Shown one piece after another: positions 7,701 to 10,431 of a DNA stretch of 10,431 bases. The notes beneath the pieces are model-generated. The model saw nothing but the letters and a program-made list of their open reading frames with translations, had not been told where the DNA came from and made no database searches. The position numbers were made by a program, and so were the translations under genes. This stretch comes from Alphaproteobacteria bacterium (lineage in GTDB: Bacteria > Pseudomonadota > Alphaproteobacteria > RS24), in assembly GCA_022428185.1 (NCBI GenBank), contig JAKMCZ010000086.1:1-10431 (forward strand). The letters run 5' to 3'. How positions within the stretch are numbered: position 1 is the stretch's first letter; every line of letters starts with the position of its first letter.

Positions 7701-8683
7701 GAGGCCGTCTCCTCAGCATTAGTATCAAAAGCAATCGCGGTCGGTCGTGCCTTGCCGGTCAGCGCGCCGAAAACATCGTCGAGCCGTCCGGTTTCCAACG
7801 CCAGCGCGCGCGGAGCCAATCCCGCTTCGCTGACGGCGGCGCGAATATCAGCCAGTAAGCTGCCCGGCTCTTGGCCGTCAGCAGCGAATATATGCAATGT
7901 ACTTTCATCGCCGCGCGTCACCAATTCAGCATCCTTATGCGTGATGCCAGCCAATAGGCGGCGCGCATCGGGCAATTTTTCCTGCGCCAAAGTCAGCGCC
8001 ACCGCGCCGCTATAGCGCGACCGTTTAGCCAGTTCGCTCGGTGTGCCTTCGGCAACAATTTGACCGCGATCGATAATCATCGCTGCGCCGCATACTGCGT
8101 CGACCTCTTCAAGAATATGGGTGGAAATAATAATCGCTTTATCGCGCGCCATTTCGGTAATCGCGCGACGCACTTGGAATTTCTGATTGGGGTCCAGACC
8201 ATCGGTCGGCTCGTCCATCACCAAAACTTGCGGGTCATGCACAATCGCCTGCGCCAGACCGACACGGCGGCGGTAACCTTTTGACAATGTATCAATCGGT
8301 TGGTCGAGAACTCCGTGCAATTCGGTCATGTCGATGGCGCGCCCTTCGGCGGCGCGGGCGGCGGCTTTATCGAGGCCACGAATTTGCGTGATGAATTGCA
8401 AAAATGCGCGCGGCGTCATATCCGGCCATGCCGGTGCGCCCTCCGGCAAATAGCCGAATTGGCGTTGCGCGGCTAACATATTGTCGCAAATATCCATGCC
8501 CATAATGCGCGCCGTGCCTGAGGTCGGGCGCAAAAAGCCGGTAATCATTTTCATTGTGGTCGATTTGCCGGCCCCGTTTGGGCCTAAGAAACCCATCACC
8601 TGACCGCGCGCGACAGCGAAAGACAAATCATTGACGGCGGTAAAATCACCGAATTTTTTGACCAAATGTTCGACTTCAATCAT
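7697..8683 (-). CDS. ABC transporter ATP-binding protein (GldA/NatA-like)
   Basis: This is the cytoplasmic ATPase that powers the adjacent permease. The 328 residues show Walker A GPNGAGKST (34-42), a signature reading LSKGYRRRVGLAQA (133-146) instead of classical LSGGQ, Walker B VLVMDEPTDGLD (153-164), and an H-loop histidine at 189 (ISTHILEEVD). The LSKGY variant is typical of the GldA/NatA branch of ABC-2-type exporters. About 100 residues follow the nucleotide-binding domain, including a DDVFGALTGK stretch, as usual for this branch. It is the first gene of the four-gene operon. The ATG at 8683 gives the expected N-terminus MIEVEHLVKKFGDF, although the upstream ribosome binding site is weak. 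A small-RNA terminator and a weak candidate promoter lie upstream. Confidence 0.92.
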   Translation of the reverse strand: MIEVEHLVKKFGDFTAVNDLSFAVARGQVMGFLGPNGAGKSTTMKMITGFLRPTSGTARIMGMDICDNMLAAQRQFGYLPEGAPAWPDMTPRAFLQFITQIRGLDKAAARAAEGRAIDMTELHGVLDQPIDTLSKGYRRRVGLAQAIVHDPQVLVMDEPTDGLDPNQKFQVRRAITEMARDKAIIISTHILEEVDAVCGAAMIIDRGQIVAEGTPSELAKRSRYSGAVALTLAQEKLPDARRLLAGITHKDAELVTRGDESTLHIFAADGQEPGSLLADIRAAVSEAGLAPRALALETGRLDDVFGALTGKARPTAIAFDTNAEETAS

Positions 8684-8716
8684 ACGCTTGGCTCAAAACC
8701 CCTCTTTAGCCCCCTA

Positions 8717-8745
8717 CCTTTAGGTTAAGCGCTGGCGGCTGGCAA
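8717..8745 (-). promoter_or_regulatory. Weak candidate promoter of the Gld-type ABC operon
   Basis: On the minus strand, TTGCCA (8745-8740) and TAAAGG (8722-8717) are separated by 17 bases and lie about 35 bp before the ATPase start. The -10 match is poor. The main support is position: an operon must begin in this gap, and the small-RNA terminator at 8809-8860 would block read-through from further upstream. A 6-bp inverted repeat AAGCGC/GCGCTT (8727-8732 and 8747-8752) overlaps the element. Confidence 0.3.
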
Positions 8746-8808
8746 TGCGCTTTTCATGTCCATCAAGTCCGGTCTTTTTATCGCGCCTTTAACGCGCACG
8801 CAAAGAAC

Positions 8809-8860
8809 AAAAAACCCGGCGCGCCAGTCATGGGAGGAGAGAACAAGGCGGCGCGCCGGG
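8809..8860 (-). terminator. Strong intrinsic terminator with a 24-nt loop
   Basis: A perfect 11-bp inverted repeat (CCCGGCGCGCC at 8815-8825, GGCGCGCCGGG at 8850-8860) flanks a 24-nt loop. On the minus strand it is followed directly by six U (8814-8809). On the plus strand no T run follows, so it ends a minus-strand transcript. No long gene lies upstream on that strand. That is the main reason to infer a short transcript starting in 8860-9000. The loop holds the CUCCUCCC motif. Confidence 0.8.
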
Positions 8861-8882
8861 CAAAGCTATCAAGACCGGGCTA

Positions 8883-8957
8883 TCAAGCAGTTTCCATCAT
8901 CCCCATGAATGAGACCAGAAAAAGACCGAAATAGGGCAATTTGAGGGCAAAAACCAT
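8883..8957 (-). CDS. Possible 24-residue hydrophobic peptide inside the small transcript
   Basis: An ATG at 8957 opens a 24-codon frame ending in TGA at 8883. It begins MVFALKLPYFGLFLV and continues with a methionine-rich end (MGMM). The composition would suit a single membrane-spanning micropeptide. It sits entirely between the candidate start near 8977 and the terminator at 8860. Against it: no Shine-Dalgarno sequence is close to the ATG, and I recognise no family. The same frame stays open upstream to 9018-9026 without an ATG. It could be chance coding capacity within an RNA gene. Confidence 0.2.
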   Translation of the reverse strand: MVFALKLPYFGLFLVSFMGMMETA

Positions 8958-8983
8958 GCCGTGCCAGTGCGCCAAACCTTGCA

Positions 8984-9004
8984 AATATATCAGTGACGCG
9001 TCAC
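8984..9004 (-). promoter_or_regulatory. Extended -10 box abutting a 12-bp perfect palindrome (promoter/operator candidate)
   Basis: GTGACGCGTCAC at 8993-9004 is a perfect 12-bp palindrome, a shape suited to a dimeric helix-turn-helix regulator. On the minus strand it is followed immediately by TGA-TATATT (8992-8984), an extended -10 match. The palindrome would therefore fill the spacer region of a minus-strand promoter, where a bound repressor blocks polymerase. It also ends only 10 bp before the DUF2794 ATG at 9015, so the same site could affect both divergent genes. I cannot name the regulator. Confidence 0.4.
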
Positions 9005-9014
9005 CATATGTTTC

Positions 9015-9395
9015 ATGAGCAAATCAAGAAAACAATTGGTGATTGTCGGCAATGCGTTTGAACGCGAGCGCCGCGCCCGTGAAGCGCGCCCCAAGCGCGT
9101 CATGTGGACGCGCGATGAGTTGACGGTGTTGCTTAATGTCTATGGCCGTATGGTGGCGGCAGGAATTTGGCGCGATTATGCGATTAATGACGGGCGCGAT
9201 GCGGCCTGTTTCTCAATCTTTCGCCGCAGCAGCGAAGTGCCGCTATTTCGCGTCGATAAAATACCCGGCCTCAAGCGCAAACAAGGCCAATATGTGTTGC
9301 GCGCGCTGGACGGACGCATTTTGCGTCGCGGTCAAGATTTATCGGCACTGATGCGCTTTTTCGACCGCAAAACACTGCACGTTATCGACAAATAA
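9015..9395 (+). CDS. DUF2794 family protein (alphaproteobacterial, unknown function)
   Basis: The 126-residue soluble protein has a basic N-terminus (ERERRAREARPKRVMWTRDEL). The family-typical core then follows: LLNVYGRMVAAGIWRDYAI (about 38-56), CFSIFRRSSEVPLFRVDK, and YVLRALDGRILRRGQDLSALM. These match the DUF2794 pattern as I remember it. The family is small, conserved in Alphaproteobacteria, and has no established function. No membrane segment or catalytic motif is visible. It is the only plus-strand gene in the window. Its ATG at 9015 has no clear Shine-Dalgarno sequence, and a palindrome lies 10 bp upstream. Its TAA stop at 9393-9395 lies in the A run that forms the U tract of the opposing Bax inhibitor terminator. 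Confidence 0.88.
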   Translation: MSKSRKQLVIVGNAFERERRAREARPKRVMWTRDELTVLLNVYGRMVAAGIWRDYAINDGRDAACFSIFRRSSEVPLFRVDKIPGLKRKQGQYVLRALDGRILRRGQDLSALMRFFDRKTLHVIDK

Positions 9396-9420
9396 AAAAC
9401 CCGACACCGAAGTGCCGGGT
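9394..9420 (-). terminator. Intrinsic terminator with UUCG tetraloop downstream of the Bax inhibitor gene
   Basis: On the minus strand a 9-bp stem (positions 9420-9412 with 9407-9399, one G-U wobble) closes a C(UUCG)G tetraloop and runs into six U (9399-9394). On the plus strand the wobble becomes an A-C mismatch and only a weak T run follows, so it works best for minus-strand transcription. It begins 24 bp after the Bax inhibitor stop, and its U tract overlaps the DUF2794 stop codon. Confidence 0.85.
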
Positions 9421-9444
9421 CTTAAAATTTCAGGTGCTTGGCTG

Positions 9445-10173
9445 CTATTCGCGATTTCCGAGGAATTGCAGCAGGAACAAGAACATATTGATAAAGTCCA
9501 GATACAGGCGCAGCGCACCCATAATAGCTTTTTTCTCGGCAATCTCGCGACTGTCACCGGCGAAATAAATCCGCTTAATGTCTTGCGTGTCATAGGCCGT
9601 CAAACCGGCAAACAGCAACACGCCGATAACCGAAATGGCGAAATGCATCGCCGGACTTGCCATGAATATATTGACGATGGAGGCCAAAATAATACCGATA
9701 AGCCCCATGAACAAAAACGAGCCCATGCCGCTTAAATCGCGCTTGGTGGTATAGCCGTAAAGCGACAGCGCACCGAATGAGGCGGCAGTGATCAAAAATG
9801 TCCGCACCACGGAAACGCCGGTAAAGGCCAACAGCACATAGGACAGCGACAGGCCGGTCATGGCGGCATAAATCCAGAAGGTTGTTTTGGCCGCGCGCTC
9901 ACTCATGCGATGCAGACGCGCCGATAGATAAAGCACCATGCCCAAAGGCGCAAAAACCACCAGCCAAATAAGCGGGGTTTGCGCCAGCGCCACGTAAATG
10001 CCCGATGCCGCGCCGATATAGGCGGTCACCGCCGTCGCCAACAGACCAAGCCCCATATAATTATAGACCTTCGTCATATATATGCGCAGACCCTCATCGA
10101 CCGCTTGCGCGCCCGCTTGAGCCGCCGCGCTTGCCTGATGGGTAGATTGATTATTCGACCGATTTTCAGCCAT
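9445..10173 (-). CDS. Bax inhibitor-1 / YccA-like family membrane protein
   Basis: This is a 242-residue inner membrane protein of the BI-1 (TMBIM) family, whose bacterial members include the pH-sensitive calcium leak protein YetJ and E. coli YccA, a modulator of FtsH. After a polar N-terminus of about 30 residues there are about seven hydrophobic segments. The signature TAYDTQDIK (192-200) and the C-terminal LYLDFINMFLFLLQFLGN (223-240) are intact. D195 and D226 correspond to the paired aspartates that gate YetJ. The ATG at 10173 is preceded by AAAGGA at a spacing of about 10. A second ATG 7 bases upstream, out of frame, leads to a stop after four codons and overlaps the true start. A candidate promoter and a terminator enclose the gene, so it is probably monocistronic. 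The physiological role is inferred from the family only. Confidence 0.93.
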   Translation of the reverse strand: MAENRSNNQSTHQASAAAQAGAQAVDEGLRIYMTKVYNYMGLGLLATAVTAYIGAASGIYVALAQTPLIWLVVFAPLGMVLYLSARLHRMSERAAKTTFWIYAAMTGLSLSYVLLAFTGVSVVRTFLITAASFGALSLYGYTTKRDLSGMGSFLFMGLIGIILASIVNIFMASPAMHFAISVIGVLLFAGLTAYDTQDIKRIYFAGDSREIAEKKAIMGALRLYLDFINMFLFLLQFLGNRE

Positions 10174-10207
10174 TTCTCATAAATCCTTTCGAAATTGCGT
10201 TATTGAC

Positions 10208-10236
10208 TATATCACCACAAATCTTGTCATTTTCAA
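10208..10236 (-). promoter_or_regulatory. Candidate sigma-70 promoter of the Bax inhibitor gene
   Basis: In the 87-bp gap upstream of the gene, the minus strand reads TTGAAA (10236-10231), a 17-base spacer, then GATATA (10213-10208), with TATAGT overlapping two bases further on. Transcription would start near 10201, giving a leader of about 28 nt that includes the AAAGGA ribosome binding site. Confidence 0.45.
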
Positions 10237-10260
10237 GACGTTTCGACATGAAACTGATTT

Positions 10261-10431
10261 CTATTCGGTGCGTAAAACAGGCGCAGCCGGCGTGCCCAGG
10301 GCGCGAAATGTGCCCAACAGCCCCAAACTAACGGTCAAAAACACCGCGCCCAACACGGTCAGCGCCAAAGTGCCGGGCAAGAAGACAAATTCAGCCTGCA
10401 TGGCCCCGACCACCAGACCATAGGCCGCCAG
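10261..10431 (-). CDS. FtsX-like ABC transporter permease, C-terminal fragment (5' part beyond the window)
   Basis: The last 56 codons of a minus-strand gene are visible, ending in TAG at 10261. The peptide starts LAAYGLVVGAMQAEFVFLPG and continues with a membrane segment (about residues 20-42). It ends with LGLLGTFRALGTPAAPVLRTE. A final membrane span followed by 'GLLGTxRALGxxPAxxLR.E' is how YbbP-type FtsX-like permeases of lipid or peptide ABC systems end. Most of the gene, and probably its ATPase partner, lie to the right. No convincing terminator separates it from the Bax inhibitor gene; only a 5-bp stem without a U run lies in the gap. The identification rests on a short tail and is moderately secure. 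Confidence 0.72.
   Translation of the reverse strand: MAAYGLVVGAMQAEFVFLPGTLALTVLGAVFLTVSLGLLGTFRALGTPAAPVLRTE

Larger units (their letters stand above)
8809..8977 (-). ncRNA. Candidate small RNA with an anti-Shine-Dalgarno motif in its terminator loop
   Basis: The minus strand shows an extended -10 box (TGA-TATATT, 8992-8984), so transcription could start near 8977. It would end at a strong intrinsic terminator at 8809-8860, giving about 170 nt. The terminator's 24-nt loop contains UCUCCUCCC, the complement of a Shine-Dalgarno sequence. Single-stranded CCUCCUCCC-type motifs in hairpin loops are a known trait of some alphaproteobacterial trans-acting sRNAs (the 'cuckoo' RNAs of Rhodobacter and the alpha-r14 family of Rhizobiales, from memory), which pair with ribosome binding sites. 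I cannot assign it to either family; a single motif and the architecture are the only basis. It may also carry a 24-codon reading frame. The 5' end is an estimate. Confidence 0.5.

Noticed and set aside
7527..8015. A 162-codon plus-strand open frame spanning the ATPase/permease junction
   Set aside because: It is antisense to two clearly identified genes, has low-complexity S/A-rich content and no family resemblance.
4981..8683. Evidence for gliding motility from the Gld-type operon
   Set aside because: Only the ABC part (GldA/F/G-like) is present. No GldB/C/H-N or Spr-type genes are visible, and this ABC set is widespread in non-gliding bacteria.
8818..8857. The two GGCGCGCC copies as recombination or attachment sites
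   Set aside because: Each is part of the terminator's inverted repeat arms. The self-complementary octamer arises from the GC-rich stem, and no integrase or mobile gene is nearby.
10240..10254. Hairpin GTTTC-GACAT-GAAAC after the FtsX-like gene as a terminator
   Set aside because: The stem is only 5 bp and AT-rich, and no U run follows on the minus strand.

Overview
The window looks like a piece of an alphaproteobacterial chromosome. The DUF2794 gene at 9015-9395 belongs to a family I know essentially from Alphaproteobacteria. An aconitase gene next to ccmA-ccmB, and a Bax inhibitor-1 gene next to an FtsX-like permease, are also arrangements I associate with that class. Base composition is moderately GC-rich and looks uniform. 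I see no tRNA, rRNA, insertion sequence, phage gene or CRISPR array. Almost everything is coded on the minus strand; only DUF2794 is on the plus strand.

Layout, read in the direction of transcription (right to left). 10261-10431 is the 3' end of an FtsX-like (YbbP-type) ABC permease. 9445-10173 is a Bax inhibitor-1 family membrane protein with its own candidate promoter and a strong terminator carrying a UUCG tetraloop. DUF2794 (9015-9395, plus) converges on that terminator. 8684-9014 is the only long gap between genes. It holds a candidate minus-strand small RNA whose terminator loop displays an anti-Shine-Dalgarno motif, a 12-bp palindrome beside an extended -10 box, a possible 24-residue hydrophobic peptide, and a weak promoter for the next operon.

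3974-8683 is a compact four-gene operon for a Gld-type ABC transporter: ATPase, six-TM permease, GldG-like auxiliary protein and DUF4340 protein. All four genes overlap by 1-4 bases, so they are probably translationally coupled and form one envelope complex. Its substrate is unknown, and the family name does not mean the cell glides.

455-3883 begins with a good sigma-70-like promoter, followed by a 926-residue AcnB aconitase (TCA cycle and possibly the 2-methylcitrate cycle). The cytochrome c maturation genes ccmA and ccmB follow 21 bp later on the same strand; ccmB runs off the left edge. The aconitase resembles the AcnB form I remember from Bacteroidetes more than the AcnA usual in Alphaproteobacteria, so it may be a horizontally acquired replacement.

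The most novel-looking element is the small-RNA candidate at about 8809-8977. The rest is largely recognisable housekeeping and envelope biology.
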